The position numbers were made by a program, and so were the translations under genes. Under the pieces are notes generated by a model. That model was not told the DNA's origin and made no database searches. It saw only the letters and a program-made list of their open reading frames with translations. Source: Sutcliffiella horikoshii (GTDB taxonomy: Bacteria > Bacillota > Bacilli > Bacillales > Bacillaceae_I). Taken from it: a stretch of DNA of 64,000 nucleotides. This document shows, in pieces, positions 27,084 to 38,206 of this stretch (the stretch's first letter is position 1; each line of letters starts with the position of its first letter). The stretch lies in the NCBI RefSeq assembly GCF_021991925.1, contig NZ_RXZI01000001.1, positions 930,001 to 994,000 of the forward strand. Direction: 5' to 3'.

Positions 27084-27325
27084 TATGCAACACCTCTCAC
27101 GCTTACTTATTACCATGCTTGATGGAATTTTACACTATACATCTAGTAGATACAATAACATTGTTTATGGAATAATGAATTTTACAGAACAAGATTATTA
27201 TATATTCATTATTAACGAAATAATAAAACATTTTCATGATGGCGTTTACAATCATTTACACTTCTATAAGAGTATTGTACGATAATTCTTTGTGAATAAA
27301 TGAACGATAGGAGTCTGATTAGAGA

Positions 27326-28855
27326 ATGATAGAACAGTTTTCAAATATGGAGTTATTGAATCAATTTTGGTTGATACTCTTTTTCCTCATCCCCATGGTT
27401 TTAATTTCTAGAATGGTGGTAGCGGGAACACGTTTTTCCCCTATATTAATCATCGTCATTCTTGGTCTGGGAATGGGATATTTACTAGTCTTTACTGGTG
27501 TTGCCACTCCTGGATTGGTTGAGTTCCCATTTGTTGACCTGATGGCCAGAACCACCATCATTGCATTAACCGTTTCTTTCTTTGTAGGAGGCCAGGAACT
27601 TAGAAAAATTCTTGGAAACAAAGATTTGGCAGTAGAAGATACGGTAGTAGTTTCCGATGAAGAAACGTTTCTTGGAACTACGAGGACACAATTCTTTTAT
27701 ATCGTTCGCGCCTTTTTCCTTTTATTCGGACTTGAAGGGATAACCCGTTTCATCCTATCAGATGGTACCGGTATGTTTGACAATAGTTATCCATTGATAG
27801 CTTACATCGGGATCATTGGTTCTATTCTTTTCATAGATAATAAAGCAAAAATTACGAACAAGCATCAATATATGAAAAAAGGTCTTTTGGAAATGATTGC
27901 GATCATTATCCTATTAGTCATTTCGTATCAAATTGCAATGGCAGTAAAATCCGTTATTGCATTGCCTCAAATATTCTTTGCCATGATGATCGCAGCCGCT
28001 TTAGGGGCCATCTTCTACAATTGGAGTTTCGGCCCAACCATTAGAGCGCTCCTTGTTGCAGGTATACCGGTTGTTTTGGCAGCAAACTTCATGATCGGGG
28101 GCTCCCGTATAGGAGATGCATTTGAAATTGAAGGGATGAATGCCGTACTTGCTTACGGATTCTTTGGTCAACTTTTCTGGATGTTTGGTGGAATAGCCTT
28201 GATTATGTTCTTTGCAAGGACAGCAAATGCTCGCAATCTTGCTCCTGGTATGGCAGGTTCCCTTTCTCATTCCGGTTTGACTGGTGCATGTACTGCGGGA
28301 GATTTTGGGAAGACTGCTGCACAGCGTGCTCCCATCATGATTAACATACCATTTTTTGGACATATTTTTGTTTTCTCTGTTCTTGCAATCAGTGCGGAGC
28401 GTGGAAGCCTATGGGTGTTCCCTTCTTTACTAATCGTTGCAGTGGGAGTTGGATTGACTATTCTTGCCTTAATCAATCTTAGAAAATCCAACGGGGAAGA
28501 TAAAAAAGAAGTGAAGGCATTGATGCAATTTTCTTTCGGTTGGCAGATGTGTGCGGTATTCGGTGGTTTGGCATTATTGAGCCTAAGCACCATGCCGATT
28601 GATTATGCAGCTATGGCGCAGTCGTCTGCGATCTCACACTTTGGATTATTTGCTGCGATCCAAGGGGATATGTTCGGATCTGAAGCCGCTGCTTTAATAC
28701 CTTTCATTTTCTCCATGCCATTTTTAGTCCATCCACTTGTTTTCTTCATGTTTGGAAAAGCGATGGAAAATAACGGAGAAATGCCGATCAAACCAGTCTA
28801 TACGTTGGCTCTGATTGGAGTAATCGGAGTTGCGTACGCCATATTCTTTGTTTAA
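27326..28855 (+). CDS. Polytopic membrane protein of unknown function
   Basis: A 509-residue protein with about 12-13 hydrophobic helices and short loops; the longest soluble loop is near residues 95-120 (KILGNKDLAVEDTVVVSDEE). Conserved-looking polar stretches inside the membrane, such as SLSHSGLTGACTAGDFGKTAAQRAP near residues 310-335 (given by its ends) and GDMFGSEAAALIPF, suggest a substrate path. The N-terminal half faintly recalls Na+/glutamate symporters, but I cannot place it in a family. It is transcribed alone, with AGGAG upstream and a strong terminator after. Confidence 0.6.
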   Translation: MIEQFSNMELLNQFWLILFFLIPMVLISRMVVAGTRFSPILIIVILGLGMGYLLVFTGVATPGLVEFPFVDLMARTTIIALTVSFFVGGQELRKILGNKDLAVEDTVVVSDEETFLGTTRTQFFYIVRAFFLLFGLEGITRFILSDGTGMFDNSYPLIAYIGIIGSILFIDNKAKITNKHQYMKKGLLEMIAIIILLVISYQIAMAVKSVIALPQIFFAMMIAAALGAIFYNWSFGPTIRALLVAGIPVVLAANFMIGGSRIGDAFEIEGMNAVLAYGFFGQLFWMFGGIALIMFFARTANARNLAPGMAGSLSHSGLTGACTAGDFGKTAAQRAPIMINIPFFGHIFVFSVLAISAERGSLWVFPSLLIVAVGVGLTILALINLRKSNGEDKKEVKALMQFSFGWQMCAVFGGLALLSLSTMPIDYAAMAQSSAISHFGLFAAIQGDMFGSEAAALIPFIFSMPFLVHPLVFFMFGKAMENNGEMPIKPVYTLALIGVIGVAYAIFFV

Positions 28856-28874
28856 AGTTTGGTGAACTAAACTT

Positions 28875-28912
28875 AAAGAGGCGCACCGGTATATATACCG
28901 GTGCGCCTCTTT
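28875..28912. terminator. Bidirectional terminator, 38-nt perfect palindrome
   Basis: The two arms AAAGAGGCGCACCGGTA and TACCGGTGCGCCTCTTT meet at a TATA centre. It ends the plus-strand membrane protein gene and sits 1 nt from the stop codon of the minus-strand gene at 28914, so it can serve both. Confidence 0.85.
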
Positions 28913-28913
28913 A

Positions 28914-29183
28914 CTATTGCATCTTTTTATTGTAATAATCCACCGAATACTGTGCGCCTTCACTTACCATTTTATTGTCCTGGATATCTTCTGGATCAGG
29001 ATTTCCTGCCTTTTCTATCGGAAGATCTGTTTTTCTGAATTTGAGTGGGATGACTTTGTTTTTTATACGCTTGGAATATTGGACAACTTTCTCCCTATAA
29101 GGCTTATATGCAAGCAACCCTGCACTTGTGAGACTCGCTGCCCCTGCTATTAATAACGGTTTTTTTAGTTGACGTGTATTCAT
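28914..29183 (-). CDS. Small protein with N-terminal membrane anchor
   Basis: An 89-residue protein: a basic N-terminus (MNTRQLKK), one hydrophobic helix (PLLIAGAASLTSAGLLAY), then a basic and finally acidic polar tail. It may be anchored in the membrane with the tail outside or be exported. I recognise no domain; small Bacillus proteins of the YbyB kind look similar. A CAGGAGG ribosome binding site precedes the ATG. It lies downstream of recQ on the same strand with an 82-nt... gap on its upstream side and may be the second gene of that transcript. Confidence 0.55.
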   Translation of the reverse strand: MNTRQLKKPLLIAGAASLTSAGLLAYKPYREKVVQYSKRIKNKVIPLKFRKTDLPIEKAGNPDPEDIQDNKMVSEGAQYSVDYYNKKMQ

Positions 29184-29265
29184 AATGAAACGCCTCCTGG
29201 TTGTTGATTTTATTTATAGGTTTGATATTCCCTGCTTAGAATTTATTAAACATGGAAGCAAACCC

Positions 29266-31404
29266 TTAAATAAACCCATGCTTGACCATTACGGCTTTAA
29301 TTGCCATATAGTCTACATTTTCCGGAAGCTCTTCTTTAATTGGTTTCAATTTTTCTGTGCCTACATTTTCAATGGCTTTGATGATCTCTTTTTCGTGTTC
29401 TTCTGGAATGAACGTATCCCAATCTACAACCACCTCTTCTTCTGTGGCACATTTAAAAAGATGGTTTTGTATGGTGATGAGACTCATGTCTCTGCCCTTG
29501 GCTATTTCCTTCAAAGATGTACCCTCTTCAAATAGCCTAAATGAGAACATATGACTGGATTCTCCTTCACCAGGTGTAAGTGTAGCAGATCTTCTGGGCG
29601 GGGCTTGGCGGGTTGGTACCGTCTCTATAACTCGATCAGGATCTGAAAAACTAATAATCTCATTTAAGAACATATCCCCATATTTCTCATACTTAAGCAC
29701 GCCCACCCCTTTAATTTCAAGCATGGATGTTTCATCCTGTGGGAGGAGCTTACTCATTTCCTTTAGCGTACTGTCAGGGAATATAACATATGGAGGAACC
29801 CCCTCTTGCGTCGCCAGTTCTTTTCTCAGTCTCCGTAGGCGCTCGAAAAGTTCATCGTCTTCTACAATGGAAGTAACTTGTTCTTTCATTTTAAATAAAA
29901 CTTTTTCTTGTCCTTTGAGAACTGGAACTGCCCGTACACCTAGTTTCACGATAGGATACTGCCCTTCCGTCAGAACCAAATATCCTTCTGCAATCAAAAT
30001 ATTAATTAAATCTACCAATTCCTTTTCTGTATAAGAACTCATAAGGCCGTAGGTTGGCAATTGGTCAAAACGGAATTGTTGAATCCTCTTATCCTTGGAG
30101 CCTTTCAAAACTTTTGCTATCAAGGTTGCACCAAATCTTTCATTCATTCTATGGATACAACTGAAAATCTTCTGGGCTTCCAATGTGATGTCCTGTTCCA
30201 CATATTCCTGAGAGCAATTGCTACATTTTCCGCACGTTATCTCTACTTCCTGTCCGAAATATTTGACAATGTACCCCTGTAGGCAGCGTTGTGTGTAGCA
30301 ATAATCCATCATTGCTTGAAGCTTTTGATATTCCTGCTTTTTACGATCTGGTGATTTCACACTTTCCTCTATCAAAAACTTCTGGATTTGGATGTCGCGA
30401 GCGTTAAATAATAAGATGCATTCACTCTCTTCTCCATCCCGTCCTGCTCGTCCAGCCTCTTGATAATAGGCCTCCACATTTTTAGGCATGTTGTAATGAA
30501 TAACAAACCTAACATTGGATTTATCGATTCCCATTCCAAAAGCATTTGTCGCAACCATAAGCTTTAGATGGTCATACAGGAATTTTTCTTGGTACCCTTT
30601 TCTCTCCTCCTCTGATAATCCCGCATGATACTTACCGATTTGATATCCTTTTTTGGTCAGGTTTGTGTGAATCTGGTCTACCTCTTTTCTAGTAGTAGCA
30701 TAGATAATACCTGATTCTTCCTTGTTTGATTTAAGGAATTTTTCCATATAGGTATCTTTATTTTGCCCACGCAGTACAGAAAAGCTCAGATTCTCGCGAG
30801 AAAAACCGGTGACAAACGTGTTCTCTGGTGGAATACCTAACACCGATTGGATATCTGCGATTACCTGTCCAGTTGCCGTAGCAGTGAACGCGGTAACAAT
30901 CGGCATGCCGGGAATTTTTTTTACAAACATCCCCACTTCCCGGTAACTTGGTCTAAAGTCATGTCCCCATTGTGACATACAGTGGGCTTCATCAATCGCC
31001 ACCATGGATACTTCTACTCTTGCAAGGACGTTTTGAAAGTCGTAGGAGTCCAATCTTTCCGGTGCTAGATAAAGCAGCTTTATCTCTCCCCTTTCCACCC
31101 GTTGCATTCTATCCCTTATTTCTGTTCCGTCTAAAGAGCTATTAATATATGTAGCATCTATCCCCAATTCTACTAATGAATCGACTTGGTCCTTCATTAA
31201 AGAAATTAATGGTGAAATGACAATCGTCAAACCCTCAAATATCAGTGCGGGAATTTGATAACATATGGATTTCCCCCCTCCTGTCGGCATCACGCCCAAT
31301 GTGTTGGATTCATTTAATATGCTAGATATAATTTTCCTTTGTCCAGGTCTGAAATCCTGATAACCATAATATTTTTGCAATAGAATCTTGCCTTGTTCGT
31401 TCAT
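29266..31404 (-). CDS. recQ: ATP-dependent DNA helicase RecQ
   Basis: A 712-residue RecQ helicase. The order is: helicase core with motif 0 FRPGQ, Walker A GVMPTGGGKS, DEAH box AIDEAHCMSQWGHDFRP, motif VI QEAGRAGRDG; RQC zinc site (CYTQRC...CGKCSNC); winged helix; HRDC domain near residues 510-590; and a C-terminal helix-turn-helix-like extension (GTSLKEIAKGRDMSLITIQNHL). RecQ unwinds recombination and fork structures. It is longer than the roughly 590-residue YocI type, because of the extra C-terminal domain. The start is ATG 31404 with AGAGGTG upstream; the open frame extends 31 codons further without a ribosome binding site. Confidence 0.93.
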   Translation of the reverse strand: MNEQGKILLQKYYGYQDFRPGQRKIISSILNESNTLGVMPTGGGKSICYQIPALIFEGLTIVISPLISLMKDQVDSLVELGIDATYINSSLDGTEIRDRMQRVERGEIKLLYLAPERLDSYDFQNVLARVEVSMVAIDEAHCMSQWGHDFRPSYREVGMFVKKIPGMPIVTAFTATATGQVIADIQSVLGIPPENTFVTGFSRENLSFSVLRGQNKDTYMEKFLKSNKEESGIIYATTRKEVDQIHTNLTKKGYQIGKYHAGLSEEERKGYQEKFLYDHLKLMVATNAFGMGIDKSNVRFVIHYNMPKNVEAYYQEAGRAGRDGEESECILLFNARDIQIQKFLIEESVKSPDRKKQEYQKLQAMMDYCYTQRCLQGYIVKYFGQEVEITCGKCSNCSQEYVEQDITLEAQKIFSCIHRMNERFGATLIAKVLKGSKDKRIQQFRFDQLPTYGLMSSYTEKELVDLINILIAEGYLVLTEGQYPIVKLGVRAVPVLKGQEKVLFKMKEQVTSIVEDDELFERLRRLRKELATQEGVPPYVIFPDSTLKEMSKLLPQDETSMLEIKGVGVLKYEKYGDMFLNEIISFSDPDRVIETVPTRQAPPRRSATLTPGEGESSHMFSFRLFEEGTSLKEIAKGRDMSLITIQNHLFKCATEEEVVVDWDTFIPEEHEKEIIKAIENVGTEKLKPIKEELPENVDYMAIKAVMVKHGFI

Positions 31405-31613
31405 GAATACACCTCTTTTAATGGAAATGAAGTTGATGGAGTTTAATATGAAGGAGATTATATTTGGAGTGCCTAAAGCGATGGAGGTAAACACCACTCC
31501 ATTTTAACTGAATATAAAAACCTGTGCAACCAAGCTTTATTATCCTATCATTCTATTAAAACAGTATTTTTCTTGCATTTTATTGTCTGAATGTTTAAAA
31601 TTTACCTTACAAT

Positions 31614-31662
31614 AGGTTGTCTAACCTCTTTCTTTTATTAAGTCAATTTGTATGCGCTTACA
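31614..31662 (+). promoter_or_regulatory. CRE-like site and small palindrome before the aldehyde dehydrogenase gene
   Basis: TGTATGCGCTTACA at 31649-31662 matches the CcpA cre consensus TGWAANCGNTNWCA at all but one position and is a near-palindrome. A second palindrome AGGTT-GTCT-AACCT lies at 31614-31627. The sites are 44-92 nt upstream of the start codon. Control by carbon catabolite repression and perhaps a second regulator is inferred. Confidence 0.55.
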
Positions 31663-31705
31663 TATTAAGATGACAATCTATTAGTTTACTCAAGGAGGTA
31701 TTTTC

Positions 31706-33226
31706 ATGATTTATGCTAATCCAGGCGAGAAAGATTCAAAGGTCTCTTTTAAAGGTCGTTATGACAACTTTATAGGCGGGGAATGGGTTGCTCCAGTTAA
31801 AGGTGAATATTTTGAAAATGTCACTCCTGTGACCGGAAATGTATTTTGCGAGGTGGCCAGGTCTACTTCAGAAGATATTGAATTGGCCCTAGATGCCGCA
31901 CACAAGGCCAAGACAGCATGGGGACAGACCTCTGTGGCAGAAAGAGCGAATATTTTAAATAAAATAGCTGATAGAATGGAAGAGAACTTGGAAATGCTTG
32001 CAGTGGCAGAAACGTGGGAGAACGGAAAGCCTGTACGCGAAACAATGGCAGCTGATCTTCCACTAGCCGTCGACCACTTCCGGTATTTTGCAGGGTGCAT
32101 CAGGTCTCAAGAGGGATCCCTTGGTGAGATTGATAATGATACGATTGCCTATCACTTCCATGAACCACTCGGGGTAGTCGGCCAAATTATTCCTTGGAAC
32201 TTCCCTTTGCTTATGGCTACTTGGAAGCTTGCCCCTGCTCTTGCAGCCGGTAACTGTGTCGTCTTGAAACCGGCTGAGCAGACACCTGCTTCCATCATGG
32301 TACTGACCGAGTTGATAGCGGACCTCTTGCCTCCAGGTGTATTAAACATTGTTAACGGATTTGGTGTAGAAGCTGGAAAGCCGCTCGCTTCTAGTGATAG
32401 AATCGCAAAGATTGCATTTACGGGTGAAACGACAACCGGACGTTTGATCATGCAATATGCATCTCAAAACATCATCCCCGTAACGTTGGAACTTGGCGGA
32501 AAATCCCCTAACATATTCTTTGAGGATGTCATGGCACAAGACGATGATTTCTTTGATAAAGCAGTAGAAGGATTCGTCATGTTTGCCTTGAATCAGGGAG
32601 AAGTTTGTACTTGTCCATCACGCGCCCTCATTCATGAATCCATCTATGATAAATTCATGGAACGTGCACTTGAACGGGTTTCCCAAATCAAACAAGGAAA
32701 TCCGCTTGATACAGAAACCATGATAGGTGCACAAGCATCTTCAGAGCAACTGGAAAAGATCCTCTCCTACCTTGAGATCGGGAAAGAAGAAGGTGCAGAG
32801 CTTTTGGCGGGGGGAGAACGTAATATGTTGGAGGGCGACCTTGCGAGTGGCTATTATGTGAAGCCGACAGTTTTCAAAGGGGATAATAAAATGCGGATAT
32901 TCCAGGAAGAAATTTTTGGTCCTGTTGTTTCCGTCACTACGTTTAAAACGCCTGAAGAAGCATTGGAAATCGCCAACAACTCACTTTATGGCCTTGGCGC
33001 AGGAGTTTGGACAAGAGACGTTAATACCGCTTATCGTTTCGGCCGCCAAATTGAGGCAGGCCGTGTTTGGACTAACTGCTATCATGCTTACCCTGCCAAT
33101 GCGGCATTTGGTGGATATAAAATGAGTGGAATCGGCAGGGAAAATCATAAAATGATGCTTTCCCACTATCAGCAAACGAAGAATCTCTTAGTAAGCTACA
33201 GTCCAAAAAAACTAGGATTCTTTTAA
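31706..33226 (+). CDS. NAD-dependent aldehyde dehydrogenase (acetaldehyde type)
   Basis: A 506-residue ALDH. The catalytic glutamate is in [13 protein letters not shown] and the cysteine is within [11 protein letters not shown], the form seen in ExaC/AcoD-type acetaldehyde dehydrogenases; the NAD-binding IPWNFPLLM and FTGETTTGR segments are also present. The product oxidises acetaldehyde or a related aldehyde to the acid. It is followed after 2 nt by a DUF779 gene, a known companion of this ALDH group. The ATG has AAGGAGG. A CRE-like site upstream suggests the gene is switched off on preferred sugars. Confidence 0.92.
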   Translation: MIYANPGEKDSKVSFKGRYDNFIGGEWVAPVKGEYFENVTPVTGNVFCEVARSTSEDIELALDAAHKAKTAWGQTSVAERANILNKIADRMEENLEMLAVAETWENGKPVRETMAADLPLAVDHFRYFAGCIRSQEGSLGEIDNDTIAYHFHEPLGVVGQIIPWNFPLLMATWKLAPALAAGNCVVLKPAEQTPASIMVLTELIADLLPPGVLNIVNGFGVEAGKPLASSDRIAKIAFTGETTTGRLIMQYASQNIIPVTLELGGKSPNIFFEDVMAQDDDFFDKAVEGFVMFALNQGEVCTCPSRALIHESIYDKFMERALERVSQIKQGNPLDTETMIGAQASSEQLEKILSYLEIGKEEGAELLAGGERNMLEGDLASGYYVKPTVFKGDNKMRIFQEEIFGPVVSVTTFKTPEEALEIANNSLYGLGAGVWTRDVNTAYRFGRQIEAGRVWTNCYHAYPANAAFGGYKMSGIGRENHKMMLSHYQQTKNLLVSYSPKKLGFF

Positions 33227-33228
33227 AA

Positions 33229-33558
33229 ATGGAAAAAGTACTGGCTACAGACACTGCCCTTGAATTAATCGAAAAACTGGAAGGCAAACATGGACCTGTA
33301 CTATTTCATCAATCAGGGGGTTGCTGCGATGGCAGCTCCCCTATGTGTTATCCAAAAGAGGATTTCTTGATTGGAAATTCTGATGTCCTTCTTGGGGAAA
33401 TTGGCGGTGCTCCTTTCTATATGAATAAAAAGCAGTATGAATATTGGAAGCATACACAGCTCATCATCGATGTTGTACCTGGAAGGGGTGGCATGTTCTC
33501 TCTAGAAGGTCCAGAAGGTGTACGTTTCCTGACAAGGTCAAAAGTTTTCTCAAAATGA
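33229..33558 (+). CDS. DUF779 family protein (aldehyde dehydrogenase companion)
   Basis: A 109-residue protein with the family's cysteine-rich motif HQSGGCCDGSSPMC near residues 27-40, likely a metal or redox site. It begins 2 nt after the aldehyde dehydrogenase stop codon with only a weak AGGAT ribosome binding site inside the end of the preceding gene, so translation is probably coupled. DUF779 proteins recur next to ExaC-type aldehyde dehydrogenases; their biochemical task is not known to me. Confidence 0.85.
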   Translation: MEKVLATDTALELIEKLEGKHGPVLFHQSGGCCDGSSPMCYPKEDFLIGNSDVLLGEIGGAPFYMNKKQYEYWKHTQLIIDVVPGRGGMFSLEGPEGVRFLTRSKVFSK

Positions 33559-33560
33559 TG

Positions 33561-33590
33561 AAGGCGTCCTCAGGACGCCTTTATTTATTT
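33561..33590 (+). terminator. Intrinsic terminator of the aldehyde dehydrogenase operon
   Basis: AAGGCGTCC (33561-33569) and GGACGCCTT (33573-33581) form a 9-bp stem with a 3-nt loop and a T-rich tail. The stop codon of the convergent gene lies directly after it. Confidence 0.85.
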
Positions 33591-34571
33591 AGTGCTTTTT
33601 AAGGACTGCGGTGGTTCTTCCATCCAACCATTTTTTATCATTAACTGTCCACCATCTTTGGCATAATCAAATATATCTTTTGCAATCAACGTCATCTTCG
33701 TCGGTAGATCCGTGCGAAGACTGAACGAGGTACCAAGAGCATTACTTGTCAGCCCGAAGCTGCTGAGCAAGTTTGTCAAGTACATCATGAGCTTCTCTGA
33801 GTATGGAGATTCCGTAGAAAGGGTAGGATTTCCCCAAGCTACTATTGGTGGCTGAATATCACTCTTTAGGAGTGTATCGCTGAAAGTATCAATAATTTGT
33901 TTTGCCAGGTCTTTCCCTTTACCAAAATATTTCTTTACTTCTTTGTCCTTGCTTACCTGTTCAAATCCTTTTAACAACTGAAAGCCAAGTACGTTGGTTT
34001 CAATACCTTGATACAATAGCGAAAGTTCAATTGCATTCAATGGTCTCTTTTCACTGAAAATATTAAAGCCGGCCATATAGCCTTCCCCTTTAACAAATTC
34101 CACCTTTTCAGGCATAGGAATCATTGGTGGACGTGTAAGTACCCCATCTTTCAATAAAAATTGAGTCGACTCATCGTATGTATTTTGGGCTAGATCCAGA
34201 AATCTTTTATATAATCCGGTCACGTCTTGTCGGTATGACATACTCACATGCAATGCGTTAAGACCGATGGTTACTTTCATCATTACCCTCAAAAATAGTG
34301 CATCAAAGTACTGATCATAAAGTGGCTTTGCCAACGGATTTACATCGCTCTCCACGTATCCAACCGGTACCACTATATTTTCTTGCTTAAACAATTCTGT
34401 CATTTCATTTATAAAATTTACTTCTTGATTGTAATAGGTTTGTACCAGAGTGTGTACTTCTTCATTTTGTTTGTTCGCAAGAAAGTGTTCTAAAAGCCTA
34501 GCCAGCATTGTTTTTTGTTGATACGTCATCCATAAATTACCTATTTCCGACGATGACAACTGCTTATCCAA
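33585..34571 (-). CDS. DUF3231 family protein
   Basis: A 328-residue helical protein with two related halves. Each half opens with a segment on switching or resting contacts (LTSSEIGNLWMTYQQ-like start; second half KRPLNAIELSLLYQGIETN) and carries an internal N-x-L-A/G type block. This is the layout of the DUF3231 family common in sporulating Bacillus and loosely related to CotF-type coat proteins. Function is unknown; a spore-related role is plausible. The upstream region holds no clear promoter. ATG with GAGGGG upstream. Confidence 0.75.
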   Translation of the reverse strand: MDKQLSSSEIGNLWMTYQQKTMLARLLEHFLANKQNEEVHTLVQTYYNQEVNFINEMTELFKQENIVVPVGYVESDVNPLAKPLYDQYFDALFLRVMMKVTIGLNALHVSMSYRQDVTGLYKRFLDLAQNTYDESTQFLLKDGVLTRPPMIPMPEKVEFVKGEGYMAGFNIFSEKRPLNAIELSLLYQGIETNVLGFQLLKGFEQVSKDKEVKKYFGKGKDLAKQIIDTFSDTLLKSDIQPPIVAWGNPTLSTESPYSEKLMMYLTNLLSSFGLTSNALGTSFSLRTDLPTKMTLIAKDIFDYAKDGGQLMIKNGWMEEPPQSLKSTK

Positions 34572-34695
34572 TATGCATGCCCCTCCCTAGATTCATTTTT
34601 TTTAGTATGTCCCATAATTTTTTAAAAATGTAGACAACCCTCTCCCCTACCATGCATACACATTTAAGTAGAAGACAAGCAAAAGGAAGGGTGGC

Positions 34696-35154
34696 ATGAC
34701 CATGAGATTTTTTGTTGTTAGGAAAAGCTTTCTTATAGTGATTGCACTTTGCATACTCACAGGATTCGGTGGATGGTTTATTGTCAATAAAGGAGTAATT
34801 CCCACCATCGGTAAACCTCCGGCAGAAGAAAAACAGGTATTTAATATGATCACTTCTGAGTTTAAGACCAAATTGGATGACGGAACAGAAATAGAGGCTT
34901 ACCGTTTTGACCCAGGAACGATCACCGTACCGCGTGGCAAAGAAATAACGCTAAGTATATTTGGAGTCAATGGAAGTGAACATCCTTATTCCATCGAAGG
35001 AACTGATGTTACTGGAATAATAAAAAAAGGCGAGGAAACATTAATTGATGTTCAATTTGATAAAGCGGGTGTTTACAAACTCATCTGTTCCACCCACTCG
35101 AGCCACGATGGACATCATAGTCCTCCGATGGTGGCATACATTTATGTTTATTAA
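34696..35154 (+). CDS. Membrane-anchored cupredoxin-domain protein
   Basis: A 152-residue protein: an N-terminal membrane anchor (SFLIVIALCILTGFGGWFIV, about residues 11-30) and an external cupredoxin fold. Copper-ligand candidates are the His in SEHPYSIEG and the Cys/His/Met cluster CSTHSSHDGHHSPPM near residues 129-143. The domain resembles plastocyanin/CuA-like modules that carry electrons or bind copper outside the membrane. No oxidase genes are adjacent. Two in-frame ATGs are close together; the first is listed, with GGAAGGGTGG upstream. Confidence 0.75.
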   Translation: MTMRFFVVRKSFLIVIALCILTGFGGWFIVNKGVIPTIGKPPAEEKQVFNMITSEFKTKLDDGTEIEAYRFDPGTITVPRGKEITLSIFGVNGSEHPYSIEGTDVTGIIKKGEETLIDVQFDKAGVYKLICSTHSSHDGHHSPPMVAYIYVY

Positions 35155-35162
35155 TCTCAAAT

Positions 35163-36912
<1,750 letters not shown>

Positions 36913-36916
36913 AATT

Positions 36917-36943
36917 AAAGCCCTTTTTATAAAGGGCTTTTTT
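36917..36943 (+). terminator. Intrinsic terminator of the ABC-F gene
   Basis: AAAGCCCTTT (36917-36926) pairs with AAAGGGCTTT (36931-36940) around a 4-nt loop, followed by a T-run. Confidence 0.85.
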
Positions 36944-37066
36944 AAAATGATGAAACCTTTTGGTGTATACTTCGTATGTAAAAAGAGGGATTTGTTACAT
37001 TTTTAATGATAGTCATGTATAGTAAATTTTATAGTTTATTTTTACAACAGAATGAGGTGTGGGAAT

Positions 37067-38167
37067 ATGCCACAGACGAAGTGGTTCAGGATTGGTTATG
37101 GCATTATTGTAATACTATTGATTATTTTCTTGGCATCATTGGTTGACTTTATTTTCACACCATTGACGGTGATGATCAGTACACTGTTTGCTCCGATTAT
37201 TTTAGCAGGTGTACTCTATTACTTGTTAAGACCCTTGGTTAATCTCGCGGCACGTTATATTCCAAGGGCATTAGCGATTTTGAGCATTTATCTAATGTTC
37301 ATCGGGTTGATTACATTATTACTTTTCCTCATTGGCCCAACTTTGCAACAACAGGTGAACAGTCTTGTAGAGAACACACCTAAAATTGTAAATGAGATTC
37401 AAAAATTTACTGTAGAGCTCCAAGAAAATGAGTATATTGCTAGATTCCAACAAGATGAAAGGTTTTCTCTCGAAGAAATATCCGGGAAAATCGCAGATAA
37501 TTTGAATGCCTATCTAACCGCATTTGGATCCAATGTTGTGAATGTCATCAGTGCTATTACTGGATTCCTGATATTATTGGTTGTCATTCCATTTGTACTT
37601 TTCTATATGCTTAAGGACGGGGAAAAATTACCCAATCAGGTTCTTAAAATTATTCCTCGGCAACATGAACGGGAAGGAAGAAATGTATTAAAGGATATGG
37701 ATATTGCATTAAGCTCCTATATCCAGGGTCAAATCATCGTTAGTGTGTTTGTTGGTGTTCTGATTTATATCGGCTTTCTAATCATTGGTCTGGAATATTC
37801 CCTGGTGCTTGCATTAATCGCGATGTTCACCAATGTCATTCCTTTCATTGGTCCTTTTATAGGAACGATTCCAAGTGTTGTCGTTGCATTTTTTGATAGA
37901 CCAATCATGGCACTTTGGGTCTTGATCGTGGTTATTATTGTTCAACAAGTGGAGAGCAACCTTATCTCCCCCCAGGTAATGGGCAAAAAATTGGATGTTC
38001 ATCCATTGACAATCATCCTACTATTATTGGTAGCCAGTAAGTTTGCCGGCCTGCTCGGTCTTCTTCTTGCGGTACCTACCTATGCGGTATCTAAAGTTAT
38101 TGTGCTGCATACCATACGTTTCATTAAATTAAGGAAAGTAAAAGTTTCAGAAGATAACCTGTTATAA
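37067..38167 (+). CDS. AI-2E family transporter (YueF/YtvI-type permease)
   Basis: A 366-residue membrane protein of the former UPF0118 family: two helices at the N-terminus, a soluble helical stretch (about residues 95-150), then five or six helices. The motif FTNVIPFIGPFIGTIPS near residues 255-271 and the QQVESNLISPQVMG block are typical. Members include the E. coli AI-2 exporter TqsA and Na+/H+ antiporters; the substrate here is unknown. The start is ATG 37067, with GAGGTGTGGG upstream. It is followed closely by a hemolysin III gene and they may share a transcript. Confidence 0.85.
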   Translation: MPQTKWFRIGYGIIVILLIIFLASLVDFIFTPLTVMISTLFAPIILAGVLYYLLRPLVNLAARYIPRALAILSIYLMFIGLITLLLFLIGPTLQQQVNSLVENTPKIVNEIQKFTVELQENEYIARFQQDERFSLEEISGKIADNLNAYLTAFGSNVVNVISAITGFLILLVVIPFVLFYMLKDGEKLPNQVLKIIPRQHEREGRNVLKDMDIALSSYIQGQIIVSVFVGVLIYIGFLIIGLEYSLVLALIAMFTNVIPFIGPFIGTIPSVVVAFFDRPIMALWVLIVVIIVQQVESNLISPQVMGKKLDVHPLTIILLLLVASKFAGLLGLLLAVPTYAVSKVIVLHTIRFIKLRKVKVSEDNLL

Positions 38168-38206
38168 TGGAATGATACACTCAACCAAAAAGTGAGATGA
38201 TAAAAG

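Noticed and set aside
31405-31497. Upstream start for recQ, adding 31 residues
   Set aside because: No ribosome binding site; MNEQGK with AGAGGTG fits the RecQ family start.
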